Source: Opitutaceae bacterium
Lineage (GTDB): Bacteria > Verrucomicrobiota > Verrucomicrobiia > Opitutales > Opitutaceae
Length of the DNA stretch: 64,000 bases
NCBI GenBank assembly: GCA_016711225.1
Contig: JADJTK010000028.1
Coordinates: forward strand, 1-64,000
Direction: 5' to 3'
Every line of letters starts with the position of its first letter. The first letter of the stretch is position 1. Both the position numbers and the translations under genes were made by a program. The notes under the pieces are model-generated. The model worked only from the letters and a program-made list of their open reading frames with translations, had not been told where the DNA came from and searched no databases. Positions 6,648-16,055 of this stretch are shown in pieces.

Positions 6648-8549
6648 TCACTTCACGCGCAGGATCTTTGCGGCCCAGTCGGCGGCGGAAGCGGGGGCGC
6701 CAGCGGGGAAGGCCGGCGTGGCGAGGGTACCGGCCGCATCGGCGGCGAGCGTGAGCGGCGCGGACCAGGTGCCGCTGCGCGGGTCGAACCAGCTCCAGCG
6801 GTACGCGGCTCCGGCGGGGAAACCGGCGAGGCGCGCCGGCGCCGCACCGTTTTCAAAATACGCGAGGGCGAAGTCGGTGGCGCGGGTGCGCAGCAGGAAC
6901 GACCAGCCGTCGAGCCCGTCGGCGAGGGAGCCGGGGGCGATACGCGGCGCGAGCGCGGTGGGTACAGGCTCCAATTCCTGGTAACGGCCGCCTTCGGAGA
7001 GCACGAAGTCGCGCAGGTGGCGCATTTGTCCGCCGGAGGGGAAACGCAGCGCTTCCCAGACGTAGGGGCGCCAGCCCTCGGGCTCGCCGGTGGTGGTGAG
7101 ATCGTAGGCCCCGGTGCCGTGGACATGGCCGGCGAGGCCGCCGGAGAGCACGGAGCCGTACATCTGGGCGCGGGCGAAGTAGGCGTCGCGGGCCGAGCCG
7201 GGGGCGGGCGTCTCGCCGCCGGGGCGGTTGATGTCGTGGTTCCAGCCCGCGTAGTAGGGCTCGAGGTTGGCCGCCGGGGCCGCGGGGGTGAGGTGGAAGA
7301 GCTCCTCGATGGAGGCGTAGATGGCGTGGTTGCGCGGGTTGTTGCCCACGGTGTGCATCGTCAGCCAGGGGCAGGCGTCGCCGTGCCCGAAGCGCTGGTA
7401 CGTGGAGCTGTCGATGAGGGCGGTGACGGGCTGGCCGAAGGGCGGCGGGCCGTAGGTCTTGAGGTGGTGGACGAGCGCGGCGTTCCACTCGGCGGCGGTG
7501 AGCGAGTAGTCCTGGGGAATCCAGTCGAGGTGGATACCGCTGAACACGAGGTTGTAGGCGCCGTAACGGGCGATCAGGTACTGGACGAAGCGGGCGTACG
7601 AGGCGTTGAAGTCGAAGTAGGCCTTCCAGGACGGCCCGTGATCGCGGCGCACGGTTTCCAGAAACGGCGCGAAGCCCTCCTCGGCGAGGTGGTTGAGCTT
7701 GCGGTCGAGGCTGCGGAAGTAGGCGGGGTTGATACGGTCGAAGTTGGCGAGTCCGTCGCGGTCGGCGAAGAGCTCGAACGGCCGTTGGCCGGACTCGTCG
7801 TGCATGTCCTTGGCGGTGGTGGTGGCGCCGTCGGCGGTGGTGATCGCGGCGCCAGGGGCCCAGTGGCCGAACTTCTCCCAAGCGTTGCGGAGGAAGACCC
7901 CGTCGGCGTTCTTGAAGGTGGCGCCGCGCTGGTCGGTGGCCCAGTTGGGGAAGGCGGAGATGAGGCTCACGGAGTTGAATCCCTGGCGTTTGCGCCAGGC
8001 CACGGCCTCCTCAAAGCTGATACCGGGGGCGGGTTCGTAGTCGGCGGCGGCGCGCACGCCACGGAAGGGCAGGCGCCAAGTCGAGGCGGCAAGCCAAGTG
8101 TCGCCGACCATGAAGAACGGGGTGCCGTCGGCGTGTTGCAGCGCGTGGCCGTTGGCGGTGGGGCGGAGGAAACCGTGCCGGTTGGGGTTGGCCTGAATCT
8201 CAGCGTCGGTCCAGGCGACGGCGCGCAGGGCGCCGGTGCCTCCGTTGAGGCCGGTGTCGGCGGGCTGGTTGGAGGCCGCGCGCCAATGCCAGTCGCCCGG
8301 GGTGGTGGCGACGAAGCGTACTTTGAAGGTGCGGCCGCCGTCCCAGAACCCGTAGACGCGTTTCGCGAAGCCGGGGCCCTCGAGCTCGATCCAGCAAACG
8401 ACGTCGGCGTAGGGGTTGGCGTAGTCGCGCGCCGATTGAAGGGTGATCTCCTGGGCGGCCCAGACGTGGACCTCGCCGCGGTTGAGCGGGGCGGCGTGGA
8501 GCGTCAGCGCGGTGAGAAAGAGGGCGAGGGGAAAGAGGAATCGGGGCAT
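6648..8549 (-). CDS. Secreted DUF5060/DUF4038-type glycoside hydrolase (apiosidase-like)
   Basis: 633 residues. The ATG at 8549 gives a clean signal peptide (MPRFLFPLALFLTALTLHA), so longer upstream starts are rejected. An N-terminal beta-sandwich (about 25-110, GEVHVWAAQEITLQSARDY ... TPGDWHWRA) matches DUF5060. A TIM-barrel region follows with GTPFFMVGDTWLA, FNSVSLISAFPNW, FDRINPAYFRSLDRKLNHL, VFSGIHLDWIPQDYS and TMHTVGNN. A C-terminal sandwich (FALAYFENGAAPARL... RWSWFDPRSGTW) resembles the collagen-binding-like domain common in this family. Characterised relatives include rhamnogalacturonan-II apiosidase (GH140); the actual linkage cut here is unknown. It fits the surrounding plant-glycan degradation set. 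Confidence 0.75.
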   Translation of the reverse strand: MPRFLFPLALFLTALTLHAAPLNRGEVHVWAAQEITLQSARDYANPYADVVCWIELEGPGFAKRVYGFWDGGRTFKVRFVATTPGDWHWRAASNQPADTGLNGGTGALRAVAWTDAEIQANPNRHGFLRPTANGHALQHADGTPFFMVGDTWLAASTWRLPFRGVRAAADYEPAPGISFEEAVAWRKRQGFNSVSLISAFPNWATDQRGATFKNADGVFLRNAWEKFGHWAPGAAITTADGATTTAKDMHDESGQRPFELFADRDGLANFDRINPAYFRSLDRKLNHLAEEGFAPFLETVRRDHGPSWKAYFDFNASYARFVQYLIARYGAYNLVFSGIHLDWIPQDYSLTAAEWNAALVHHLKTYGPPPFGQPVTALIDSSTYQRFGHGDACPWLTMHTVGNNPRNHAIYASIEELFHLTPAAPAANLEPYYAGWNHDINRPGGETPAPGSARDAYFARAQMYGSVLSGGLAGHVHGTGAYDLTTTGEPEGWRPYVWEALRFPSGGQMRHLRDFVLSEGGRYQELEPVPTALAPRIAPGSLADGLDGWSFLLRTRATDFALAYFENGAAPARLAGFPAGAAYRWSWFDPRSGTWSAPLTLAADAAGTLATPAFPAGAPASAADWAAKILRVK

Positions 8550-8864
8550 GGGGAGGGGATACGGTGGACAGTGGACGGTGGCCGGGGGGGCGGTGGTCCG
8601 TGGATGGGACGGAGAGCCGTGGGGCCGGGGCGATGGAGGGATCTCCACTACAGAAGGAGCGGGGAGAGCATGCGCCAGGGTAGGGCCGGGTGAAACCGCC
8701 GCCTTGTGCACACTATTGAAGGGGGGGCCGAAGCTGGGCGGAGGGTGCGGGGCGTGCGAACGAAGTTCTTGCGAGCTTCGCTACGAGGGAGCCGACACGA
8801 AATTCTGGGCGAATTTCGCTACGGGGAATGAACCGAAGCACTGGCGAGCTTCGCGACAGGGATT
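8550..8864. repeat. Intergenic gap: GTGGAC-type simple repeat plus three hairpin elements
   Basis: At 8561-8606 there is a run built on GGTGGACAGTGGACGGTGG, which recurs at 13584-13634 and 53170-53226. Hairpin copies lie at 8761-8785, 8798-8823 (stem CGAAATTC / GAATTTCG) and 8834-8858. No gene is supported in this stretch. Confidence 0.7.
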
Positions 8865-10490
8865 CTACCAACTGTCCGTGCGGAAGGGGGCGGCGGGGAG
8901 TCCGGCGCCGTTGTAGAGATTGGGGGCGGGCTGCGGATCGTTGGCGAAGGCGTAGCGCACAGCCATCGGGGCTTTCACCGCCGGGCTGGTGACGATGACC
9001 GCATCGCCCTCAAGGCGGGCGTCGGCCGGTTGAAAAACGCGGTCGGCGCCGGCGATGAGGAAACCCTGCAGGCGCGGGCCGCGGCAGACCAAACCGATCT
9101 GGGCGTGGTCGAAGCGAACCCGGATCGAGCCATTGGCCTCGAGCGAGTGTTCGGCATAGGTGGGGCCGGCATCGTCGACACCCTCGCCATACACTTGGGC
9201 GCGGGCGACGAGGCCGAGGCGGCGGCCCACTTCCTGTTTGTGGGTGGGGTGGAGGTTGGCGCTCTCGCCGAGGTCGAGGGTCACGGCCATGCCGGTGGCG
9301 GGTAGGGCGAGCGCGGCGGCCTGCGCTTCGCGCAGACGCGCCCAGGAAGTGCCGTCGGGATTATTGTCGGCGTAGTTGGGCAGTTGGACGAAGAGGAAGG
9401 CGAACGGGGACGCGGCGACCTGGAGGGCGGGGGCTACGAACACCTCGGCTTCCTTGCGTTTCTTCTTTTTGCGCGGCTCCGCGGCGGGAGTGGGCGGCTG
9501 CGCGGCTGCGGCCCAGGCGTCGCGCCAGCCGCGGATGAGACCAGGGAAGAGATCGCGGTACTCGGCTTCGCGGCCGACGTTGCTTTCCCCCTGGTACCAA
9601 ACCACGCCTCGAATAGCAAAAGGGACGACGGGCGCGACCATACCCTGCCAGACGACGGTGGGCTCCTCCGGCAGGCCGGGGCCGGTGGGTCGCCAGGGCC
9701 GGTCGCCCGGCTCGGGCTGGCCGGCGGCTTTGGCGGCGTCGGCGCGTTGTTGCCACTCAGCCATCTTCTGGTCGTGGGCGGCTTTTTTGGGCGGATATTC
9801 AGCGACGATCTTCGCCCAGGCGGAGGCGACGGAGGCCGCGTGGGGCGAGGCGGTGAGCATCGCAGGGGAGAGCCAGGACTCGATGGGCGTGCCACCCCAG
9901 GAAATGTTGAGCAGGCCGATCGGGATCCCGAGTTCCCGCTGAAGCTCGCGGCCGAAGAAGAAGCCGACGGCGGTGAAGTGCGGTGCCGTCTCCGGGGTGC
10001 ATACCGTCCATGCGCCCTGGACATCGGCGGCGGGTTGGGCGTGCGCCATCTGTTGGGCGACCTTAAAATGGCGGATGAGCGGGAGTTGGGCCGTGGAGAC
10101 AGCGAGGGCGGCGTTGTCAGCGAGGCGCACGGGCCACTCGATGTTGGACTGGCCGGAACAGAGCCAGACGTCGCCTACGAGGACGTCGCGGAGGGTGACG
10201 GTGTTGTTGCCGTCGATCACGAGATCGGCGGGTGAAGTGCTGGGAGCCAACGGAGCGAAGTCGACGCGCCAATTACCGTCGCGGTCGGCCTTGGTGGCGA
10301 GGGTTTGGCCGCGGAAGGTGACGGTGATCTTCTCGCCGCGTTTGGCGGTGCCCCAGACTGGGACGACAGCGTCGCGTTGCAGGACGACGTGATCAGTGAA
10401 GATGGCCGCGGGTTTCACGTCGGCTCGCAGGGCGGCGGTGCCGAGCAGGAGTGCGGAGAGGGCGAGGCTGGTCCGGAGGCGAAGAGGCAT
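8865..10490 (-). CDS. Secreted SGNH-hydrolase, sialate O-acetylesterase-like
   Basis: 541 residues from the ATG at 10490, which gives a signal peptide (MPLRLRTSLALSALLLGTAALRA). Much longer open reading upstream has no family similarity and is rejected. The N-terminal sandwich (FTDHVVLQRDAVVPVWGTA) and SGQSNIEWP (nucleophile Ser115) are diagnostic of the sialate O-acetylesterase group, and VVWYQGESNVG and HPTHKQEVGRRL supply the remaining blocks. The family removes acetyl esters from sialic acids or, in many environmental bacteria, from xylan and other plant glycans. The latter is more likely next to CE15 and other secreted hydrolases. An Arg/Lys-rich stretch (EPRKKKKRKEAEV) in a surface loop is unusual for an exported enzyme. 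Confidence 0.85.
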   Translation of the reverse strand: MPLRLRTSLALSALLLGTAALRADVKPAAIFTDHVVLQRDAVVPVWGTAKRGEKITVTFRGQTLATKADRDGNWRVDFAPLAPSTSPADLVIDGNNTVTLRDVLVGDVWLCSGQSNIEWPVRLADNAALAVSTAQLPLIRHFKVAQQMAHAQPAADVQGAWTVCTPETAPHFTAVGFFFGRELQRELGIPIGLLNISWGGTPIESWLSPAMLTASPHAASVASAWAKIVAEYPPKKAAHDQKMAEWQQRADAAKAAGQPEPGDRPWRPTGPGLPEEPTVVWQGMVAPVVPFAIRGVVWYQGESNVGREAEYRDLFPGLIRGWRDAWAAAAQPPTPAAEPRKKKKRKEAEVFVAPALQVAASPFAFLFVQLPNYADNNPDGTSWARLREAQAAALALPATGMAVTLDLGESANLHPTHKQEVGRRLGLVARAQVYGEGVDDAGPTYAEHSLEANGSIRVRFDHAQIGLVCRGPRLQGFLIAGADRVFQPADARLEGDAVIVTSPAVKAPMAVRYAFANDPQPAPNLYNGAGLPAAPFRTDSW

Positions 10491-10756
10491 GGTGGCGGTG
10501 TACCGAAGCGCTCGACGGTGCCAGCCGGTACGGCCGCGGGCAAGGAGGATGGGCGCGGTGTGTGGCGACGTTCGCAAGAACGTTGAGCGGACGAGATGCC
10601 GGGGGCGACGACGACCTCGGACGAAGCTCTTGCGAGCTTCGCTACGGGGAGGGGCGGGGCGTAGCGATGTTCGCAAGAACGTCGGGCTGACTCGGGCGGC
10701 TGGCACCGTTCGACCTCTCGCCGGCGCGCCAAGTCCACCCCTCGAATCAGCGCCGC
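10491..10756. repeat. Three hairpin elements: 10562-10587, 10622-10647, 10661-10686
   Basis: The first and third are in the ACGTTCGCAAGAACG orientation and the middle is in the opposite CGAAGCTCTTGCGAGCTTCG orientation, as in the 6.5-kb gap. The third has one stem change (GATGTTC) giving a G-U pair. Confidence 0.8.
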
Positions 10757-11968
10757 CTACTGGGGCAGCTTGACCGTTATCCGCTTCAGCAGGATGGGCT
10801 CGGTCAGGGTTGAACCATTCCGGTTGATCTGCAGGCCGACGAATTCGATCTGATCGCGCTTCTTGCCGCCGCCCGTCTTGAAGTCGTCCTCGGTCAGGGT
10901 GAGGACGACTTCCTGCCCCGCCTTGGCGGCAAACGAGGCCAGGGGCTTTGGGGTGCCGCTCCACACGAAATAGCCGGTCTCGCCCGCTTGGATGCAGAGG
11001 TACAGGCCGATCTTGCCCTCTTCGAAATAGGCGCGGGGGATGTGCAGCAGGTAATTGACCTCGAAGTGCTCGAAGTTGTGCGGGGCGCCCAACGACTGGT
11101 AGACATGCACATTGCCCGGGTGGCCGTCGGGTACCTGGCCGGCCTTCCATTGGGGGATCAGCGCTGCGCCATCGCCGGCGTCGTCGACCTGCCGGGTGAT
11201 GTCCATGGATTCGGTGGAGACCCGTGTTTCGAGTCGGGCGATCGCCGCCGCCGCTGTGTAAGTGAACTCGTAGAAGGAGGCCGGATTCTTGACCGGGGCC
11301 ACCGCGGCCGGAGGGACGATTCGCGCGCTGTTCAGTTGCACTGAGATCTGGCGGATTTTGATCGGGGCCGAGAGCATTGAGCCGTTGCGGAAAAAGGTGA
11401 ACCCGACGCGCTCCACTCCGCGGCGTTTGGCTTCGACCTCGGAGAAGTCGGAGGCCTTCACGACCAGTTTCTTGAAGCCGCCCTTGGCGTCGGCGAAATC
11501 CTGCATCGTGAAGGCCTTCCCGTTGAAGAGGTAGTCGTCGTGCTTGTCGCCCTGCAGGCAGAACATGACTCCGAGCCGGCCTTCCGAGACGTACGCTTGC
11601 GGCACACTGATCTCGAAGGTGCTCTCCGACTGGGTGCAATCGCTGCGGGGGACGAGCTGGAAAACGAACAGCTTGCTGTTGGCGGTATTGCGGATCCCCG
11701 GATCGGCCGAAGCGGCGTCGTGGGCCGACCAGGTCGGCGTCATGACGGCGACTTTCTCGGCGGCATCATAGGCGATGTCGACCTGGCCGGTGCCGAGGTG
11801 GGTGGGATCGATGATCCACCGCGCCGGAGCTGAGAGCGGGAGATTCAGGTTGTCGCCGGAGCCGAAGGCCGCGCCGGTCTCCGCGGTTGCCTGGGCGCTG
11901 GCGGCAAGGCACGTCAGCAGCACCGCCGAAAGCAGCAACGATGGGAACGAGCGAATACGAAATTGCAT
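10757..11968 (-). CDS. Secreted protein with two tandem carbohydrate-binding-like beta domains
   Basis: 403 residues with a signal peptide (MQFRIRSFPSLLLSAVLLTC). The mature part is an internal duplication. Residues about 60-215 contain AYVSEGRLGVMFCLQGDKH ... FTFFRNGSMLSAPIKIRQISVQL, and residues about 240-403 contain AYFEEGKIGLYLCIQAGET ... GLQINRNGSTLTEPILLKRITVKL, in the same order and spacing. This looks like two jelly-roll modules of the carbohydrate-binding type, with no catalytic motif. It lies at the upstream end of the secreted glycan-enzyme run and may hold substrate or cell wall. I do not recognise a named family. Confidence 0.65.
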   Translation of the reverse strand: MQFRIRSFPSLLLSAVLLTCLAASAQATAETGAAFGSGDNLNLPLSAPARWIIDPTHLGTGQVDIAYDAAEKVAVMTPTWSAHDAASADPGIRNTANSKLFVFQLVPRSDCTQSESTFEISVPQAYVSEGRLGVMFCLQGDKHDDYLFNGKAFTMQDFADAKGGFKKLVVKASDFSEVEAKRRGVERVGFTFFRNGSMLSAPIKIRQISVQLNSARIVPPAAVAPVKNPASFYEFTYTAAAAIARLETRVSTESMDITRQVDDAGDGAALIPQWKAGQVPDGHPGNVHVYQSLGAPHNFEHFEVNYLLHIPRAYFEEGKIGLYLCIQAGETGYFVWSGTPKPLASFAAKAGQEVVLTLTEDDFKTGGGKKRDQIEFVGLQINRNGSTLTEPILLKRITVKLPQ

Positions 11969-12375
11969 AGGGGGCGGGCAGTCTCGGGTGCCGGCTTTGC
12001 CACCAGCAAGGGCAAAGCCGGCCGGGAAAGGCGTGTCGCCTTGCTGGGGATTTCAGAGGTGGCTCGCCGATTCATTAGCGACGCAAGAGAGATGGGTAAA
12101 GGGATCGTAGCGACGTTCGCCAGAACGTCGGGCGGGGGCGAAGGGGGCGGCGCAGGGGAGGCGCGATAGACCGGCCGCGGCAAGACGAAGCTCTGGCGAG
12201 CTTCGCTACGGAGAGGCGCAAAGCGTAGCGACGTTCGCAAGAACGTCGGGTGGACGAGGGGCGGCGGTCCCAGAACGAAGCTCTTGCGAGCTTCGCTACG
12301 AAGATGCGGAGAACGAGAAGGAGTAAGGGGACGGAGCAGGAGAATGAGCAGGAGCAGGAGAATACTCGTCACTCA
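11969..12375. repeat. Intergenic gap: four hairpin elements and a GAGCAG-type simple repeat
   Basis: Hairpin copies lie at 12106-12131, 12186-12211, 12224-12250 and 12276-12301, alternating in orientation. From about 12309 to 12362 a purine-rich run made of GAGCAGGAG / GAGAAT units follows, ending just after the uvrC stop. A similar run occurs at 53285-53435. No gene is supported. Confidence 0.75.
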
Positions 12376-13564
12376 CTACTCGCTGCTGCCCTTGGGATGC
12401 AGGTAGGCGAAAAGCTCGGCGGCGAGCTTCGGGCCGAAGCCGTCGACCTCGGCGATCTTCTCGGGACCGGCGGCGCGCAGGCGCTCGATGGAACCGAAGT
12501 GGGCGAGGAGCGCGGCTCACGATGAGGTCGGGCAATGACTTCTCCTCGTGGGTGAGGCGTTGGTAGCGGCGGCCCACGACTTCCTCCATCGCGCGAAAGT
12601 CGTCGTTGCCGATGAAGCTGCGGATCTGGAAACGACGGTATTCGTTCTTGTCGGGCCGGCCGTCGTGGAAGTGCACCATCGAGGCGACGACGAAGGTGCC
12701 GCTGATGTGGGAGATGTCGAAGCACTCCATGCGGGCCGGCAGCGCGGGCAGGTGCAGCACCTCGCGCAGCGACTCGAGTGCGACGGTGTCGGTGCGAAAG
12801 ACGTCGGGGGCGCGCTCAAAGTGGCGGGTCTTCAGGAGGGTTTTTTCTAGGGCGAAGACGACATCGCGCAGCTCGGCGGCCTTCTCGTACTCCTGGGCGG
12901 CGGCGGCGGTCTGCATTTCGGCGCGTAGCGACGCCAGCCATTCGCGCGACTTGCCTTCGAGGAAGGAGGCAGCCGCCTCGACGCGGGCGCGGTAGGCCTG
13001 GGCAGTGAGAAGGTTCTCGTGCCCATAGAGGTCGGCGCGCACGTCGTCGTAGAGCTGCCAGCGGCCGTCGGGCAGGGGCTGGGGACGAGCGTCGCCGAGC
13101 AGCACGCCGAACTGGCGGCGCATTTGGGCGAGGGTCTTGCGCAGCATGCCGCTATGGGGGAACGGCCCGAAGTAGCGTGCGGTGTCCTCTTTGCGGAGGC
13201 GTGTGAGGGCGAAACGCGGCAACTCGGAGGCGAGGTCGACGCGCACCAGCAGGAAGCGCTTGTCGTCGATGAAGTCGGTGTTGTAGCGGGGTTTCCACTC
13301 CTTGATGAGCTTGCCTTCGAGCAGGAGCGCCTCGGGCTCGGAGCGGACCTCGATAATGTCGAAGTCGTAGATGAGGTCGATGAGCGCGCGGATCTTGGGC
13401 TGGGCCACGGCGGCGCGCGAACGGATGAAATACGAGGCTACCCGGCGTTTCAGGCTCTTGGCTTTGCCCACGTAGATGATCTGCCCGAGCCGGTCCTTCA
13501 TCAGGTAGACGCCGGGTTTGTCGGGCAGCGCGCGGACCTTGGCCTTGAGATCGGGAGCGGACAT
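12376..13564 (-). pseudogene. uvrC: uvrC, excinuclease ABC subunit C, with an internal out-of-frame deletion
   Basis: UvrC makes both incisions in nucleotide excision repair. The N-terminal half is normal: a GIY-YIG domain (PGVYLMKDRLGQIIYVGKAKS), a UVR helix pair (EYEKAAELRDVVFALEK) and the start of the RNase H-like domain (ECFDISHISG, then GNDDFRAMEEVVGRRYQR). After EEKSLPDLIV the expected DGGKGQL block is missing. In the neighbouring frame the sequence jumps straight to ALLAHFGSIERLRAAGPEKI ... GPKLAAELFAYLH and a TAG at 12378-12376, which is the end of the helix-hairpin-helix tail. About 100 codons are absent at roughly 12513-12519 and the frame is broken. The second catalytic Asp and the His of the 5'-incision site are lost. 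Either uvrC is dead or the assembly is collapsed here. Confidence 0.85.
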
Positions 13565-13988
13565 GGGGCGGTTAGCTGTGGCGAGTTATCAGTGACCAGT
13601 GAACGGTGGACAGTAAATTGTGGACGGTTGGCGGGAGGCGGTGAGCAGGGCCGGGAGGCACCGGACGGTAGATGGGGATCGGGGCGGAGGGAGGAAAGAA
13701 ACGGCGCTGGCGCTTCGAATCGCGGTGCGGTGAGGGAAATTGGGAAGCGCGGGCACGAAATGGAACAGTCGAGCGCGACGACGATGTCGGTCGAATATCT
13801 TGCGAGTTTCGCTACGGAAGGGCGCACAAAACGAAGCTCTTGCGCGCTTCACTACGGGGAGGGGGTGTAGCGACGTTCGCAAGAATGTCGGGGCGCGGAG
13901 ACGAGCAATACGACGACGTCCGCCAAGTTGGGGCCTCGTCGTGCTGGCGTTTTTCGGGGAAAGCCCTACGCTGCCCGCCCAGTCTCCC
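13565..13988. repeat. Intergenic gap between divergent uvrC and cinA: simple repeat and three hairpin elements
   Basis: A CAGTGACCAGTGAACGGTGG-type run spans 13584-13634. Hairpin copies lie at 13792-13817, 13832-13857 and 13867-13892. Both uvrC and cinA must be expressed from this 424-bp gap, but I see no clear promoter boxes. Confidence 0.7.
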
Positions 13989-15332
13989 ATGGCCAAGAAA
14001 ACCGCTCCCGCTGCGCTCAACGCGCCCACCCGTTTCGAACTGCTCACGCTCGGCGACGAGCTGCTCCTTGGCCGCACGGCCAACAGCCACCTGACCTTCA
14101 TCGGCGGCCAGCTCGCGCGCCGGGGCGTGACCCTCGCCGCCAATGTCGTGCTGCCCGACGACGCCGAAACCATCTCCTCGCAGCTCGCCCGCAGCTGGGC
14201 GCGCTCGGCGGTGGTCGTGACCACCGGCGGTCTGGGGCCAACCTGCGACGACCGCACGCGCGAAGCCGTCGCTGATGTTTTGGGACAGAAGCTGGTCTTC
14301 GACAAGCGCCTTGAGAAGCACATCGCAGCCCGCTTCGCCAAGCTCGGCCGCAAGATGACGCCCAACAATCTCAAGCAGGCCTGGCGTCCCGAGGGCGCGG
14401 AGGCGTTGCCTAACCCTTTCGGCACCGCGCCCGGCCTCTGGATCGAGCAGGATGGCAAGATCTTGGTGATGCTGCCCGGGCCGCCGCACGAGCTTGAGCC
14501 GATGTGGAACAACGAGGTGTTGCCGCGCCTCGCCCGTCGCAAGCTGGTGGGGCGGAGCGAAGCGTTCGTGCAACTGCGCACCGCCGGGGTCGGGGAGTCG
14601 GCACTGGAGACGAAGCTGCAACCGGTGCTGGCGAAGTATCCTGGAGTCGAAGTCGCCTACTGCGCCCATGCGTGGGCCGTTGATGTCCGCCTTGGGTGGG
14701 GCAATGGCCAGATTTCCGAAAGCCGCGTCAAGCAGCTCGTCGCGGAGGTGACGGCGTTGCTGGGCGACGATGTGTTCTGCGTGGGTACCGACTCGCTCGC
14801 CGAGTCCGTGGCCGATCTGCTCCGGCAGGACGACAAGACGCTGGCGGTGGCCGAGTCGGGCAGTGGCGGACAGCTCGCCAGCGTGTTTACCGACCTGCCG
14901 GGCGCCTCGAAGTTTTTCCAAGGCGGCGTGGTGTGCTATCGCAATTCGGGCAAGGTCATCCTGCTCGATATTCCCGAGGCGCTGCTCAGCCAGCATGGCG
15001 CGGTGAGCGCCGAGACCGCGGCGGCGATGGCCTTCGGGGTTTCCGAGCGACTGGTGGCCGACTACGGCCTGAGCATCGCCTGCTGCGCCGGTCCCGGTGC
15101 GTGCGACAACAAGACGGCCGGCACGGTCTTTGTGGGTTTGCATGCCCCCGACGGCGTGTGGTGCAAGCGGCTGGAGTATCCGGGCAATGGTTCAGCGGTG
15201 AGGGCCCGGGCGGTCAACGCCGCGCTGGACTGGCTGCGGCGTGAACTGCTCCGCGCCCATCGCGCCAAGCCGGTGAAACATGCCAAGGCCGGCAAACCGG
15301 CCAAAGTCGTCAAGCCGGCCAAGGCGAAGTGA
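13989..15332 (+). CDS. cinA: CinA-like protein (competence/damage-inducible, NMN deamidase family)
   Basis: 447 residues with both CinA domains. The N-terminal MoaB/MogA-like part runs ELLTLGDELLLGRTANSH ... TTGGLGPTCDDRTREAV ... MLPGPPHELEPMW. The C-terminal deamidase part has AESGSGGQLASVFTDLPGAS, GGVVCYRNSGK and CAGPGACDNKTAGTVFVGL. Several positions of the deamidase motif differ from the usual AESCTGG, most notably Gly in place of Cys. The family recycles the NMN produced by DNA ligase and cleaves ADP-ribose-type pyrophosphates in the cytoplasm. The last 22 residues are Lys/Ala/Pro-rich and outside the family fold. The ATG at 13989 was chosen because the family motif starts within 20 residues of it. 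It converges with engB. Confidence 0.88.
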   Translation: MAKKTAPAALNAPTRFELLTLGDELLLGRTANSHLTFIGGQLARRGVTLAANVVLPDDAETISSQLARSWARSAVVVTTGGLGPTCDDRTREAVADVLGQKLVFDKRLEKHIAARFAKLGRKMTPNNLKQAWRPEGAEALPNPFGTAPGLWIEQDGKILVMLPGPPHELEPMWNNEVLPRLARRKLVGRSEAFVQLRTAGVGESALETKLQPVLAKYPGVEVAYCAHAWAVDVRLGWGNGQISESRVKQLVAEVTALLGDDVFCVGTDSLAESVADLLRQDDKTLAVAESGSGGQLASVFTDLPGASKFFQGGVVCYRNSGKVILLDIPEALLSQHGAVSAETAAAMAFGVSERLVADYGLSIACCAGPGACDNKTAGTVFVGLHAPDGVWCKRLEYPGNGSAVRARAVNAALDWLRRELLRAHRAKPVKHAKAGKPAKVVKPAKAK

Positions 15333-15343
15333 GGCGGGGGCGA

Positions 15344-15365
15344 GGATGGCGCCTCCGCGCCGTCC
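15344..15365. terminator. Hairpin between convergent cinA and engB
   Basis: GGATGGCGC and GCGCCGTCC pair (one G-U) around CTCC, filling the space between the two stop codons. No T-run follows on either strand, so intrinsic termination is doubtful. Confidence 0.35.
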
Positions 15366-16055
15366 TTACCAAACGACCGAGCCGGTGCCGTCGTCGGTGG
15401 TGTCGTCGTCGGGGCTGGAGGGCTTTTTCACCGCTTCCGGCTTGACCGGTGCAGCGCTTGAGAAGCCCGCAGCCAGCGTTTGCTCGATGAAATCCAGGAT
15501 TTCGTTGCGGCCTTTTTTGGTCAGGGCGGAGCAGGCAAAACACTCCGGCGGCTCGATTTGCAGGCCTTGCAGGGTCTTTTTGAAGCGGGCGATGCTGGTC
15601 TGAACCTGCCCCGGCTGTTTGTCGGTCTTGGTGAAAAGCAGCGTGTAGTCCACCCCGCAGCCCGCGAGCCACCCGATGAAATCCAGATCGATCTTCTGGG
15701 GGGGGAGTTGCGAATCGATGAGGACGAAGGTGCGCAGCAGGCTGGGGCGCTTCTCGAGATAGTCGGCCACCGAGACATTGAAGTCCGCGCGCTCGGCCTT
15801 GGCGCCTTTGGCGAATCCATAGCCGGGCAGATCGACCAGGCGCCATTGGCCGTTCACTACGAAGAAATTGATCAGGCGCGTCTTGCCCGGCTGCGCGGAG
15901 ACCATCGCCAGCTCTTTGCGCTCCGAAAGCAGGTTGATCAGCGAGGATTTGCCCACGTTGGATCGTCCGATGAAGGCGAACTCAGGCAGGGTGGCCGGAG
16001 GGCAGGAACGGAGTGCGGAGGCGCTGACCTCGAAGACGGCGGATAGGATTTTCAT
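15366..16055 (-). CDS. engB: Ribosome biogenesis GTP-binding protein EngB/YsxC
   Basis: 229 residues of a TRAFAC GTPase that assists late assembly of the 50S subunit. All G motifs are present: GRSNVGKSS (G1), a Thr in PGKTRLINFF (G2), DLPGYGFAK (G3), FTKTDK (G4) and CSALTKKG (G5). The start MKILSAVFEVSAS is the usual EngB lead. The C-terminal 35 residues (APVKPEAVKKPSSPDDDTTDDGTG) are an acidic, disordered extension not typical of the family. It is transcribed alone, converging on cinA. Confidence 0.93.
   Translation of the reverse strand: MKILSAVFEVSASALRSCPPATLPEFAFIGRSNVGKSSLINLLSERKELAMVSAQPGKTRLINFFVVNGQWRLVDLPGYGFAKGAKAERADFNVSVADYLEKRPSLLRTFVLIDSQLPPQKIDLDFIGWLAGCGVDYTLLFTKTDKQPGQVQTSIARFKKTLQGLQIEPPECFACSALTKKGRNEILDFIEQTLAAGFSSAAPVKPEAVKKPSSPDDDTTDDGTGSVVW

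Noticed and set aside
8865..11639. A single 924-codon gene covering the esterase and upstream DNA
   Set aside because: The first 380 codons are antisense-like shadow of the 10757-11968 gene frame and repeats; the signal peptide begins at 10490.
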